From Phoronis australis (taxonomy: Eukaryota; Phoronida; Phoronidae), in assembly GCA_002633005.1 (NCBI GenBank), contig NMRA01000129.1:154133-218132 (forward strand): a DNA stretch of 64,000 bases. Reading direction: 5' to 3'. Positions 25,656-36,971 of the stretch are shown here, in pieces; within the stretch, counting starts at the first letter, position 1; each line of letters opens with the position of its first letter. The position numbers and the translations under genes are program-made. The notes beneath the pieces were generated by a model, which was given only the letters and a program-made list of their open reading frames with translations, was not told the DNA's origin and did not search any database.

Positions 25656-28600
25656 AGTTTTAAGAAATTACTCTTCTCGCCTAGTAGAATCTCCCTTTAA
25701 TGACGTCAGGCCAAGAACACCATGTTGTTTGGAAAATTGAGCACGGGAACCAGCGGTAAATAAGCAGGATAAGATGTACATTTCCCTTCTTTTCTTTGAG
25801 AAATCTTAAAACTATTCACACAATCCAGTTTGCCCTGGCTGAGGGATGGCCACGTATTGACATACCTTTTGTGGTGACAAATATGAAATTGCCGTTAGAT
25901 AATGAAACCATGTCCAAGTTTCCATTATATGAATTTTAAAGTAACGAATCGTTAAAATTTCTCGATGTACAAGAGATTGTGGGTATGAAAGAGTCTGTAT
26001 TTGTTAGTTTAGCCCGAGGTTGATCTGTGCTCGTCATCTCAGTTATTGTTTGATAATGAAAAGAGGTTGTCGGGTTTAAACGAATTCATCTCACGGCGCA
26101 ATAATGTCCAATAATTAAAATCGCCACCTCACTTTAAGCAGTAAAAATGTGCTACCTTTTATCGTTTGTTACATCCCAAGTCACCGACGACAGCGCCACA
26201 CGCTGCGAGGATGCGCTTTCAAAAATCGATATCATAACCGTCGTTTAAATAGAAAAGGTTGATATTAAATTCTCGTGTCAGTGCCGAAGCTGCCGACATA
26301 TTGTTCGAGTTAGGTCTCTACGCGGAAGGCGTGCCAGTCGCCGTCACAAAGGCAATACACGTAAAATCGTATGCTGTTCGCGACATTGATTAAAACGAGT
26401 CGGATATAATTTTTGTTTAACTGCCGCAATTGTCTAATATAAACACAGGGGATAGTAGCGATCGATCAAGTAGTCTTCTTGGATTTTCCTTATGACGTGA
26501 GTATTTTTCATTGTTAGAATAATATCATTGTCCACCGTTTGGTGCTGTACAGAGTCCATACACTTCGCGATTTTTCTTTCTTCTCTCGTTATGTTAGCCA
26601 GCTGCCTATTTGATAAAATTGACCAAATAAACTTTCTTTCATTATCTAACTACCATCATTTCACACTACCGTCTCCCAGCCTGAGGCGCCGTGTCTTTTT
26701 TACTGGCTAGTACATCCCGCATATCACGCGTTCATTTATTTTTCCGTCTTCTCCAAAACGTTACGTTTTATCTTCCCCCCAAACGCATCCTGTTTGATTT
26801 TAGTAACAATCTCAAATTTTTGCTGAAGAAATGACGGTACAATTGTTGCGTTCTTTTTCGTCACAGTCCTCGTCATCTCGCAGTCACGGCAGCCACACAT
26901 AGTTATTGACACAGCGTCACGTTGACCGATCCCGATGTTATCAAGCGTTAATAACACTTGTATGTAGTTTACAGCTTTCTCATTATGAGTGTGATTGATG
27001 GTAGCCTTCTCACTACGCTGCTCAGCCGTTCGCATTTAATTTTATCAGTTTTGAAGCCGGTCTGATGTTCAATTCTGAGTACACTATTCCACCCACAGAT
27101 CTGATCAGGAACAAACCCTTCGCACATGCAGAATGGGCCTTCCATTAAAAACGCTTCGCTTTCTGGTTTGCTTCGGAATGATTGATTGCTCTTCATTGCA
27201 TTAGGTGTCGCGAATATTTTATAGCCTCTAATGCCTACTGAAACGCGGCTGAGATAAAGTGGAGATGGTGAATTTTTATTAGTGTTTTGACAAAATTACG
27301 AAATTTGAAATCAAAATGTTTTAACAATTAGAAGTGGCACATTTCTATGAATTCAAACACCAGGTTTCACTTACACGAGTAAAAGATCGCTACAAGTTTG
27401 ATCCTAAGGTCTGTCTCTGTCTCTACTTCCCTGTGCCTGAAGTGACGTCATTCTGATCAAGGCGAAACCAGGGAGGCATACTGTACATTTTTGCTCATTA
27501 CATCTGCATGTTTGTATGGTCAGAAGCGATTCAAGACCAAGGTTTGTAAGCGCATACACACATTATAGACATTATATGCTGGTAACCGATAAGGCGACAT
27601 GTGTTCTACTTTATTATAAAAATCAATTACCCATTCTACACCTGAGTATCAAAACTACTCATATCTAGGACTAGAGAGCATAATACGGATCGAATATTTT
27701 AATTAAAATTTTATTTCACTATCTATCGTAGTTTTCACTGTGTCTCGATTTTAGAGCTGAATACTTGTACTGTTTATGGCCATGGTATGGATTCACTCAG
27801 GTTCACATTCATTTCGCGCTTACGGTGGCTGATAGCAACTTATCTACATGTCTGCGTTTCATACAGTTCGTTGCCGAGATGTCAAGCGACGAATTGACTT
27901 TATTCTTCAGTACAGATTATTAGCCTCGAGTTGTGCAGATACCGTAAATTGGCCTGTTACAAATGCGACTAAGATCTTTTTCGTTGCGTTAGAAACAGGA
28001 GCGAGTTAAATTCGTATGAATTGTGTATGGACTTAATCCAAACTACACTGTAATAGATGACAAACGGAAATTTGTTGTCACGTGACCATATGGTTATTGT
28101 TTCAACATGACTAAATATGACTGTTGTGAAGTTAGTTAGTGATAGTACAGTGTACGTATACATTTCAACCGCACACTTTACCTGTACTTTGAGTAACCCC
28201 GTAGTTAATGTTTACACAAAGCTTTTACCACCGCAAGATTTCCATAAAATGTATCTGGCCACTTTTACGTTTTAGTTGATGAATTTGTGTGCGCTCACGT
28301 TATTCAAATGCGAATTGTGTGTGACATGAAGTTGACGACGGTCATTATTTATTCGTAGCCGTAGGAATGTGTGTAAAAGATTATTCAAATTGCATCTGGC
28401 GATAACTCTTAATTTGTACCAACAGTTTACAATATACATTATGATATTCGGTTTATGTTTGTCATAAGCTAGATTAACATTCACTCTTATTCTGATTGTA
28501 TAAACTAATCATGCCTGATGTAAATACAATAAGTATGTCAAACATAAATCATCCAATCAGAATTCACCATCTAACTATATCTCTGATATTTTCCTATTTT

Positions 28601-29183
28601 CCTCGACCGATAAACGGTTAATGGTCGATGAATAGAATGAATAAGAATATTTTGGTGCACAGCACTGACTCACGGTCGATGTTATTCGAGAATTATAACT
28701 TGAATTCATATATGATTGGTTACGTTGACTTAACTTAGCAGTTATGTCACAAGTAATTGCATTATGTCGCACTTGTTCAACGATAGGGGGCTGCAGATTA
28801 AGTAAAGATTTTATATTTTGCTTGTTACGTTCTTACCTTGCATAGATTTTGAATTACCTCAGGCTGCAAACTGAAAACAATGGCTAGCAAGGTCCATTCA
28901 TATTAAAAACACTCTATTATCGAAAACTATTATTCAAGTTCAGATCGTGGCAGTACTACTACAACCATTCGGTTCCGTTCTCGAACAAATATTGTTCCAT
29001 ACTAACAAGTATCTCAAATAATAACTGACGCTGCGGAATAATGCTAGGACACCAGTTACTGTGGGCGATTGTTCGTTTCGTAGGTGGCGACTAGAACGGA
29101 TGACATCGCTAAAGTACAGTCATTTCATTAATTCAATAGAGACTAAATCACCAACCTTGGCTGAGTTCCGACGCGCCTGCATG
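25656..29183. other. 3.5 kb without a supported gene
   Basis: Two overlapping minus-strand frames at 26736-27196 (99 and 75 codons) look weakly protein-like but match no family I know and have no splice context. Nothing else is visible. Confidence 0.3.
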
Positions 29184-29589
29184 CGTCCATTTACTCTGTA
29201 AGCCAATACTGCATTGTATTATCTCCCTTGCACCTAAATGTAACCGCATGCGGGCGTAAAAAGCATAAAATTATCTTGTAATATCGGATGTCGAAAGTAA
29301 TGTCAAGCGACCATTTTTTTGTTGATAGAGTATTTCATTTCTTCTGCTTCCCTTTATCGTATGTTATTTAGTTATCGCATTATTTTTGAACCGACTCACG
29401 AAATGCCCATATCCAGGACAAGACGTTGATAGACAGTTCTAGGTACCAAGTCAACTCGCGTAGATCACACAGACTCGCCAACAGGGCCGACCCGGATTAC
29501 ACGGCGATAGAACTCTCTTTTGTCCCGGAGATAAGAAAGCGGGTGACCTTGTTTTAGAAATCGTGTCTCATTGATGTCGGGAAGGAGAA
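29184..29589 (+). repeat. Duplicated 406-bp block, first copy (probable unmerged contig overlap)
   Basis: Begins CGTCCATTTACTCTG and ends TCGGGAAGGAGAA immediately before an N at 29590. The following 406 bases repeat it with a few substitutions. Confidence 0.88.
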
Positions 29590-29590
29590 N

Positions 29591-29996
29591 CGTCCATTTA
29601 CTCTGTAAGCCAATGCTACATTGTATTATCTCCCTTGCACCTAAATGTAACCGCATGCGGGCGTAAAAAGCATAAAATTATCTTGTAATATCGGATGTCG
29701 AAAGTAATGTCAAGCGACCATTTTTTTGTTGATAGAGCATTTCATTTCTTCTGCTTCCCTTTATCGTATGTTATTTAGTTATCGCATTATTTTTGAACCG
29801 ACTCACGAAATGCCCATATCCAGGACAAGACGTTGATAGACAGTTCTAGGTACCAAGTCAACTCGCGTAGATCACACAGACTCGCCAACAGGGCCGACCC
29901 GGATTACACGGCGATAGAACTCTCTTTTGTCCCGGAGATAAGAAAGCGGGTGACCTTGTTTTAGAAATCGTGTCTCATTGATGTCGGGAAGGAGAA
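29591..29996 (+). repeat. Duplicated 406-bp block, second copy
   Basis: Same length as 29184-29589, differing at a few sites (AATACTGCATTG versus AATGCTACATTG). It continues into unique sequence. Confidence 0.88.
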
Positions 29997-30086
29997 GAAT
30001 TTCAGATCCCGCATCCATGGGTATTTGTCCAGTCTATCAAACTTTCTCACGTCGGAGTTACAGCCCGAAGCAGAGCAGTAATACTT
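29961..30086 (-). pseudogene. Possible half of a THAP-type zinc finger, decayed
   Basis: The minus-strand frame reads KYYCSASGCNSDVRK, then KYPWMRDLKFFSFP, then a stop after seven more residues. THAP domains begin C-x2-4-C and reach a FxxFP block about 25-30 residues later, as here. The second half (Trp, C-x2-H, AVPTIF) is absent, no donor site lies before the stop, and the usual start Met three to five residues before the first Cys is missing. A remnant of a P-element-like or THAP host gene is possible; chance cannot be excluded. Confidence 0.3.
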
Positions 30087-30499
30087 CGTCAGCGTTATAA
30101 AGACGAATAGAGTAATGCAATCGAGAAAAATTTGTAAAGAAAAAGACAACAGCAAATTACATGTGAAACTCCAGCGGCACGAAAACGAGGTAGCAAATGT
30201 GCCTGACGGATGTTTACGGCATTGTGGGTAAATACAGCGAGATTCGAGTGGCTGTGTAATATCCGGGACGGCCCTATTGGTGGCTGTGCATGCGTTCCTT
30301 CGCAGCGCCCTCGTGTGATCACAAGTTCTGAACCAAGGCATGGATAATGTTTTGTCTTGCAAACTGTGATCCACAAAATGGCTTTACCGGCCTTGATTAA
30401 ACTACTCTTTCACTGTGATTAAGCCTACAGTAATTTTCCTTTATCAAACTTTTCTCTCAGGGGTGATTTTAACCATAATAGTATAGTATGCATTTTGGT

Positions 30500-30975
30500 G
30501 CTCTCCCACTTCTACCGATAAGATGCTAAAATATGCAAAACTGGCACTTTTCAGTCCAGAATTATCACTTCTCAGTCAATGTCCACAGGACACGAATTAA
30601 CACTAGATTTGGCAACTTTAATACAGAGTACACAAATGTGGTCCACAAGTATTGTTAGTAAATTCCATCAGATTGCAAATCTGTTATTTTTTGTGCCAGG
30701 GGCTACCTGAAATCGCAGCAAATTCCTCAGTCACTGTACTACAATGCAACACCCGTCATTTTGAAAAAAATGTAATCTGCAGCCAAACTGGCGGACTTTT
30801 CTGCTTTACAAAACGTACAACGTACAAGCAATTGAGACTCAGGTCACCTGTTAGCAATGCATACCTCAAAACCGCCACGTCACCTGGCCAACCCCCCGAA
30901 CTTTTGTCTTGGGATTGGCCACGACCACAGCTCTAACCCTACAGTGTCGCCTTGTTCACACTGACAGTTATGCCT
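30500..30975 (+). repeat. Diverged direct duplicate, copy 1
   Basis: Aligns in order with 31550-32015: TGCAAAACTGGCACTTTTCA, AATGTGGTCCA, GGGCTACCTGAAATC, CTACAATGCA, GCAATGCATACCTCAAAA and GGCCACG. About 1 kb apart, strongly diverged. Confidence 0.65.
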
Positions 30976-31549
30976 CCTTCATGGGTTCGAAAGAAACAGA
31001 AATACGATTATTATGCCACGATCGGAATGACATGAGGAGAATAGCAATCTTGGGAGAGCTCGTTGTTTTACACATATTTGTTAATTACAAGCTATGACGC
31101 GCAATAACTCTGACTTGCTAACTGGACAAATTATAGTAATGTGTCAATTTAACTCTCAGCAATTACACAAATGCGATATTCCTCATAAGTGACGTGTGTG
31201 TTTAAACTAAAACGCTTGTGTTGGCGCCGTTCTGCTAAAAGAAATTTTTATTAGAGACAAAATCCACGTTCTTTGCTCCCCGCAAACCGCCGCGAAACAG
31301 TTGTTTAGTAATCAAGTGAATGCCTGTGCTGTAGTACTTAGCTTCAAAGTGAAGGAGGCACAGAACAGTTCTCACTGGGTTTTGCCTAGCAAAACACACA
31401 TCACTTGATTTGTAACCTTTTCTTCACTCTGTCAAAAACAGGATGCAAAGAATGGCATGTTTTCAATTATTTCACATAAAAAGCCCAGCAGATGAGCACA
31501 GAAACTTTATTCTTTCTTGTATTTTTGACCATTTCATTCCCACTGACAA
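30976..31549. other. Spacer between the two duplicates
   Basis: No gene or named repeat seen. Confidence 0.35.
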
Positions 31550-32015
31550 CCAAGCTAGACTAAGAAAAATAAGGGCAAAAAAATGCAAAATCGGCACTTT
31601 TCACCGGAAAAACACCACTTCCCTGCCGATGCACGACTAAAACCAAACTTAGAGTCTGAAAGCAAATTTCCTACCGATTCAGAAAATGTGGTCCAAAAGT
31701 ACTGTCAACCAACTAGTTTTTTTGCAATTCTTGCTTGTTTGAGGGCTACCTAAAATCACAGCCAATTTCTCGGTCGCTACCCAACAATGCACAATTGCAG
31801 CCGGGGGCCGCCATCTTGAAGAAGAGTGCAGCTACAGCCAAGAAAGTGGCCTTTTTTTATTCACAGCATGTTCACAAATACAAACAAACCACATTCACTG
31901 AGCCTACGTGCAATGCCCACCTACAAAATGCCCCAAAACTTGGCCTACCCCAAAATTTCTATATTTTGGCAGTGCAAATTGGCCGCGGCCGCAGCCTAAC
32001 TATTCAGTGCCACCG
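31550..32015 (+). repeat. Diverged direct duplicate, copy 2
   Basis: Shared blocks with copy 1: TGCAAAATCGGCACTTTTCA, AATGTGGTCCA, GGGCTACCTAAAATC, CAACAATGCA, GCAATGCCCACCTACAAAA and GGCCGCG. A 109-codon ORF over it is not matched in the other copy, so it is not taken as a gene. Confidence 0.65.
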
Positions 32016-32680
32016 AACACAAAACAATGACTGTTGGTCAGTTTGGGTTCATTTCAACACCTAACCATTCCTGGAGATGCTAATGTAATCTAAGGCTGTG
32101 GTATTTGGCCGCAGTCGGCGTAGAAGGAAGCGCACCAGGGTGAACAGTGTTCGTAGCATATTTTTCACAGAACTTCTCACCCCTGGGAATTAAGGGTTGT
32201 CAGTGTTCAGACATACTAGTACTGTTTCACCCACGCAGACTGTGTTATCTTCATTGGCTGCTAGTCTCATGAAGACTTATGGCTGGCCTTGAAACTGATG
32301 CCGGATGTGATCGTTGATACCGACAGCTTCTTGCCCAAAATTGTAAGTAGTCAATCAAACGCGGTGTCACACCCAAGAACACATAGTCCTCTCTGCTTTG
32401 TTAGTCATTGTATTCATCAAACACTAATAGCATCATGTTCCTGCATGTCATTCTTAGGCGTGATATCGCATGTAGTGTTTACGGTTTGGGCAAGAAATAT
32501 CAATCTCAAGGATCGAATCTGTCATTTTCAAGATCAGGTAAAGTTTTCCATGACCCAGATAGCCAAAAAAGACACCATCTGCTGGTGAAACTGCCTTAGT
32601 TTGTAAGACATTGGTAACCTTCACCATGATAACACTGTCCACGGGTACGAAAAACTCCGTGTGAAATCTGCAACAAGCAC
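32016..32680. other. Non-coding stretch
   Basis: Chance ORFs of about 60-100 codons in several frames, none conserved. Nothing else seen. Confidence 0.35.
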
Positions 32681-32836
32681 CAGTGCTGTAGTGGGGCGTA
32701 GGCGCCCGTAGGCGCAGCCAACCACCTTTTGGCATTTGAGGGCAGCGCCTATGCACCGTAAGTTACGTCCAGTGCTCAAAGTGATACGGTGGGCTTTGGG
32801 CGCCTACTTACCTCTAATTTTACCACTAGAGCACTG
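32681..32836. mobile_element. Small TIR element (CAGTGCTSTAGTGG ends)
   Basis: CAGTGCTGTAGTGG at the left and CCACTAGAGCACTG at the right are inverted copies. Between them GGCGCC-containing arms pair partly (GTAGGCGCCC / GGGCGCCTAC). No ORF. Confidence 0.65.
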
Positions 32837-33235
32837 ACAAGCACCATGTCAGTTCACCCTTGTGAACGATGCTTTCAACTGAATTCCTGTCCGTTTCATG
32901 GATATTTGGTTCTACGCTAAATATTTTTAAACAATTAAGAAAACTCATTTCAGTAAAAGGGCAAAGTATCTAAGAATATACCAATAAACTGCTATTTACT
33001 TTACAAAATATTTCCAGGCAGTGTGCTAATAGTGACATGACAACACTTTCGTTTGGTAATTTCAAAGTGTCGGTGGGAGTAAGCTAGACCTCAAGTTATA
33101 GGTTGAAATGTCTTTTATGTGCAAGGAAATTACTGCCCCTCACAGATCCCTGGAAATCGCTGTTGTGGTTGCAAGCATTGTTACAATGTTTGAAGTTATA
33201 TGTGTAGTTTCGTAAGATATGTCACCGTACGGTAC

Positions 33236-33498
33236 CCATGCGCGCACCCAGGAGGGGGGCTCGGGGGCTCGAAAGACCCCCCCCCCCCCTTNCCCATTTG
33301 GCGAAGTGGGCAAAAAGGTCCGCGCCTGGAGACAAAAAGTCGGAAAAAAATGGGGCAAAGGTCCACTAAATTAGCGCAAACGCGCACTTCGCAGTGGTGT
33401 TCCCATTTTCTTTTTAGTCCGCCCGCTCTTTTGTTAGCATTAGGTCCACAACGTCAGGAATTCGAGCCCCCCATATTGAACGCAGGGTGCGCGCATGG
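33236..33498. mobile_element. Small TIR element (CCATGCGCGCACCC ends), copy 1
   Basis: CCATGCGCGCACCC and GGGTGCGCGCATGG are exact 14-bp inverted termini. The interior has G- and C-runs, a single N at 33292 and GGTCCGCG...ACAAAA, shared with the 43.4 and 55.0-kb copies. Confidence 0.75.
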
Positions 33499-33828
33499 AA
33501 CCCATAAAGTTTCAAGGCTTATGACACGAAAATGATGTTTGATCGTGTAGGTTGAATACCCAACACGACCCGTGTCGAAATGTTTCATGGTTAGTGACGG
33601 TACTTCTTACTTATAAGATTTTGTCAGAAATTTTCAAATTTCCTTCAATCTTTTGAGAGTTGACAAGGTTTATAGAGTATCATTTTGCTTTAGAAAGCTT
33701 GATGAAAAGGTCGTTTTTAATACATGTTATTGCATTTTCATTAAGCTTTATAACTAAAAACCTGTCTTCCGTCAAAATGTTTTAGACTACTTTATTACCG
33801 TTGTGTTCTCAAGTTTGATATTCTAGCG

Positions 33829-33992
33829 AGCCTGCCTCCCGTTCAGTAACACTAGGACCTCGCTAAAAAGCAAGACTTCGCGAGATTATGTGAGATATTT
33901 TGCCGTGCATTTCTAACGAGAACACGTGACTTTGACTAGGTTTTAGCTAGGTCCTAGCGTAGGTCCTTGCGTCTACTGAACGCACGCCTGGC
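33829..33992. repeat. Foldback element (CGTCTACTGAACGC family), copy 1
   Basis: Left arm CCCGTTCAGTAACACTAGGA pairs with right arm TCCTTGCGTCTACTGAACGC. The centre contains ACTTCGCGAGATTATG. Related to 39754-39888. Confidence 0.6.
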
Positions 33993-35505
33993 CTGCAATC
34001 AAGAAGTACCAAAATACCTTCACATAGGAACGCATGGATACTCTGTGTCTAAGGGAATATTGTGAAGTTTCGCTAGAAGTATAAATGTTTGATATTACAT
34101 GATATTTGCAAAATTTTACCATGTATATGTATATTACCCATGACGTAAAACAACATTTTTTTCTACTGCGTACTGGAAATCATTATGCTAATTTTTCTCA
34201 TTTTACCTAACCTGGTATCCTATTTCTTACGTTATTACCGTATATAATATGCATTGTGTTAATGTTTAGAAAGTATGTAATATCCCACATAACGTCTGGC
34301 ATCTCTGTATATGTGCAAGGCAAAACTGTTACCCTTCTCGAAAAGGTATTTGTATTAGATATTCTTACGCTTTTGGTATGTCATAGAACAGCTCAAGAAG
34401 TTTTATTTATTTGATATTCCATTTAGTGTTATTTTGACCTTTTACGGAAAGCGAAAATCGATGCGTGCGCATCCGAGAACGTAGATACGGGTTGTCCAAT
34501 CTCAACTGCTGAACGTATCACGCAGGCGATTGTCTGCTCGGTAAGTTGGCAGTTGGTTTTGGATAGATGCAATCTGTTTCCACGCATCTATGGTAAATTG
34601 AACTTTTGGTTACTTGAGATTCCACTAAAATGAAATGGTTTCTGTAGATCGTTTATGTAGGTCTTACAGCGGTGCTATTAGTGGGTGACAGATATTCCAC
34701 AATCTTTTGTGTTTATGAAGCCCCACGCTATGCAAACTGTTTTGAGATGCTCCTTTATTTCACCCAGTCTTTAGATTACCTGGTAAAGAACTAGCCTTGC
34801 GAACGCCATCACAGGCTTGAAACTGTCGTCTGTTCGAACTGATGCAAGCCAGTTTATGATCACGTGCGCAAGGTAGACAACGAAGATCGTAATTTACTGC
34901 AGATAACGTACGCTGTATTTTATATTCAGACTTGTTCTTTCTCAAGAGGATTTACTATCGGTCACTGTTAGACATCACATTTGTCTTTCTTACCACTGTC
35001 TACGATTGTGAGAGATCAACTCTCCCTCAGGAATTATGGATGTTTTGATGAGTTACCGTCACAACGGTTCCCTTAAGAGAAATGTATGGAAGGTTAGGCT
35101 TTTTCTTCTAATAGAAACATTTATTTCATTATGAAATATGCCTTTTGCACTTTTTAAAGCAATACATAAGAACGTTAGGCTTGTGTGCAAATCACGTTTT
35201 GCAAGCGTGTGCGTTCAAACCGAGGCTGGTTATGTTCGTCTCTTGAGCTTTCCTCGTCAACGCGTCAGGATAATGACGGCCTTGCTGAACAATTCTAATC
35301 ATATATTATTTACATTTGCTTGTAACCGATTATCGCATTACATTAATGGGTGATTTTAAAACTACTCGTTTTATTAGTTATTGTAGATTAATGGACGCAG
35401 CTGATCGGAAGCCATTAATTCAATGATGAACAGACCTCGTTGAGTTATTCGTGTACCGTACTCATATAGAAGCGAGACAAAATACAGCGACATTATGAAA
35501 GAAAC
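33993..35505 (+). promoter_or_regulatory. 5' flank of the CNG gene, no defined promoter
   Basis: 1.5 kb upstream of the first coding exon. I see no strong TATA box at a suitable distance; CATATAGAAG at about 35463 is only a weak resemblance. No coding exon or recognisable repeat is present. The transcription start may be further upstream if there is a non-coding first exon. Confidence 0.3.
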
Positions 35506-35595
35506 ATGACAACGGCCGGTGCAATTCCGTCGTTGCACTCTCTTGCGAGCGAAACTGGAGTCGACTACAACACCCGCGGCAACTCATATGGTTAA
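35506..35595 (+). other. Small upstream ORF overlapping the CNG start
   Basis: ATG at 35506 opens a 29-codon frame that ends with TAA at 35593-35595, out of frame with the channel and overlapping its first candidate ATG at 35588. It could reduce use of the 35588 start, or it could be the true N-terminus of an isoform or of a sequence with a frameshift error. No transcript evidence is available. Confidence 0.3.
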
Positions 35596-36971
35596 ACTAT
35601 TGTTCTATGCATGTGAATTTGTCAGAATGTCGATGGTGTTCAACAACTCTACAGATAAACCTGCCGTGAAGTACCAGCCGTGTTCTAGCAAAGGCACGGA
35701 TGATGAGCTGGAGGAAATCTCAATCGTGCAGGACTCCTCCAGGCCAGCTAGCACTGAGACGTATCATCGCACCAGCAACGGCCCCAACGCTGCACTGTGC
35801 GGCAGTCTAAATAAAACTGGAAAACCAAATCATAGTGTCAAAACCAAGGTAATTGGCGAACGCTTGAGTTCCGCTGGAACGGTGAATCTCTCTTCACCTT
35901 ATTACGCTGGGAAGGTAATTGAACAAAGAGCCCTTCATCGCAAGACGTCTTCCCAAAAGAGTCTTTTTGACTCTATTTCAAACAAGATCGACCGCGTTAC
36001 AAGCCGAAGAAGGACACATTCCAAAGAGGAGTTAGCTTTCTTAAACGCTCACCTTGGTTCGAAGGAACCCGTTACACCCAAATGTATGAAAAAACAAAGG
36101 CGAAAAGAAATTCAAGAAAAGTTTGGAAAGAAACAAAGATTTGAAAAAGTTGAAAATCAAACTTCAATGATTGACAATAAAGATGGTTGTCGCTGGACGT
36201 TCGTCTTCGATCCAGCTGGTCGACTGTGCTATTGGTGGTCGTCCATTGTGAGTATCGCATTTTTGTACAATTTTTGGATTATCATTTACAGATATGCGTT
36301 TAATGAAATCGACAAAGATTCCATGGCGTTGTGGTTTACGTTAGATTACATAGCAGACCTATTGTACATCTTAGACATCGTGGTGCATTTCCGAACGGGT
36401 TTCTTAGAAGAAGGCGTTTTACAGACTTCTCCAAGGAAGATGAGACTTCACTATATGAACTCCTCCACGTTTTATATCGACTGTCTCTGTCTACTTCCGT
36501 TGGATTTTATGTATCTCTCCATCGGGTTCAAATCTCTTTTGCGATGCTTTCGTTTAGTAAAAATTTACAGATTTTGGGCGTTCTTGGATAGAACAGAGCG
36601 CCACACGAATTATCCGAACGCAGTTCGAACCGCCAGCCTGTTGCATTATTTGTTTGCGATATTTCACTGGAATGCCTGCTTTATCTATCTTGTGGCAGAG
36701 AAAACGCAGGATACGTATGCTTTACTGGACAAGGACGTCCGATTCAGTGATAGGGGATCTCTCATTGTGTACCTCGAAACGCTGTACTGGAGCACGTTTG
36801 CGCTGATAACAATAGGGGAGCTACCGAAACCGGAAGCAGTGGCTGGCCGTGAGTGGCAATTTGTCTTCATCATCGTAGAGCTGGTGGTGGCGCTACTGTT
36901 GTTTGCCACTGTTCTCGGACACATTGCCAACATCGTTGCGAACGTCAGCGCAGCGAGAAAGGAGTTTCAAG
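35588..36971 (+). CDS. CNG channel exon 1: N-terminus and S1-S6 with pore
   Basis: Encodes residues 1-461 plus one base of codon 462. The first about 205 residues are polar and Ser/Lys-rich. S1 follows a family-typical FDPAGR motif (about 213-238), then S2 (248-267), S3 (295-310), S4 (314-335, with the CNG-like [16 protein letters not shown] pattern), the NYPN linker, S5 with HWNAC (351-371), pore helix [16 protein letters not shown] (about 396-414) and S6 (423-457). The donor is CAAG|GTAAGC after ARKEFQ. An in-frame TGA at 35507 closes the frame upstream. The first in-frame ATG is 35588; a second at 35627 (MSMVF) is also possible. A GTG at 35519 opens the frame earlier, but GTG is not a credible animal start. 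A spliced upstream exon cannot be excluded: there is an acceptor-like TTTGTCAG just before 35626. Confidence 0.93.

Noticed and set aside
29961-30374. 137-codon minus-strand ORF as a full gene
   Set aside because: Only the last 40 codons resemble a known domain; the rest has no coding character, overlaps another open frame, and part lies in a duplicated assembly overlap.
33200-33535. 111-codon ORF with Pro/Gly runs
   Set aside because: Its peptide runs come from homopolymers inside a TIR element that includes an N.
35519-35587. N-terminal extension of the CNG frame beginning at GTG
   Set aside because: Animals rarely start at GTG, and the frame is simply open back to a TGA at 35507; the ATG at 35588 or 35627 is preferred.
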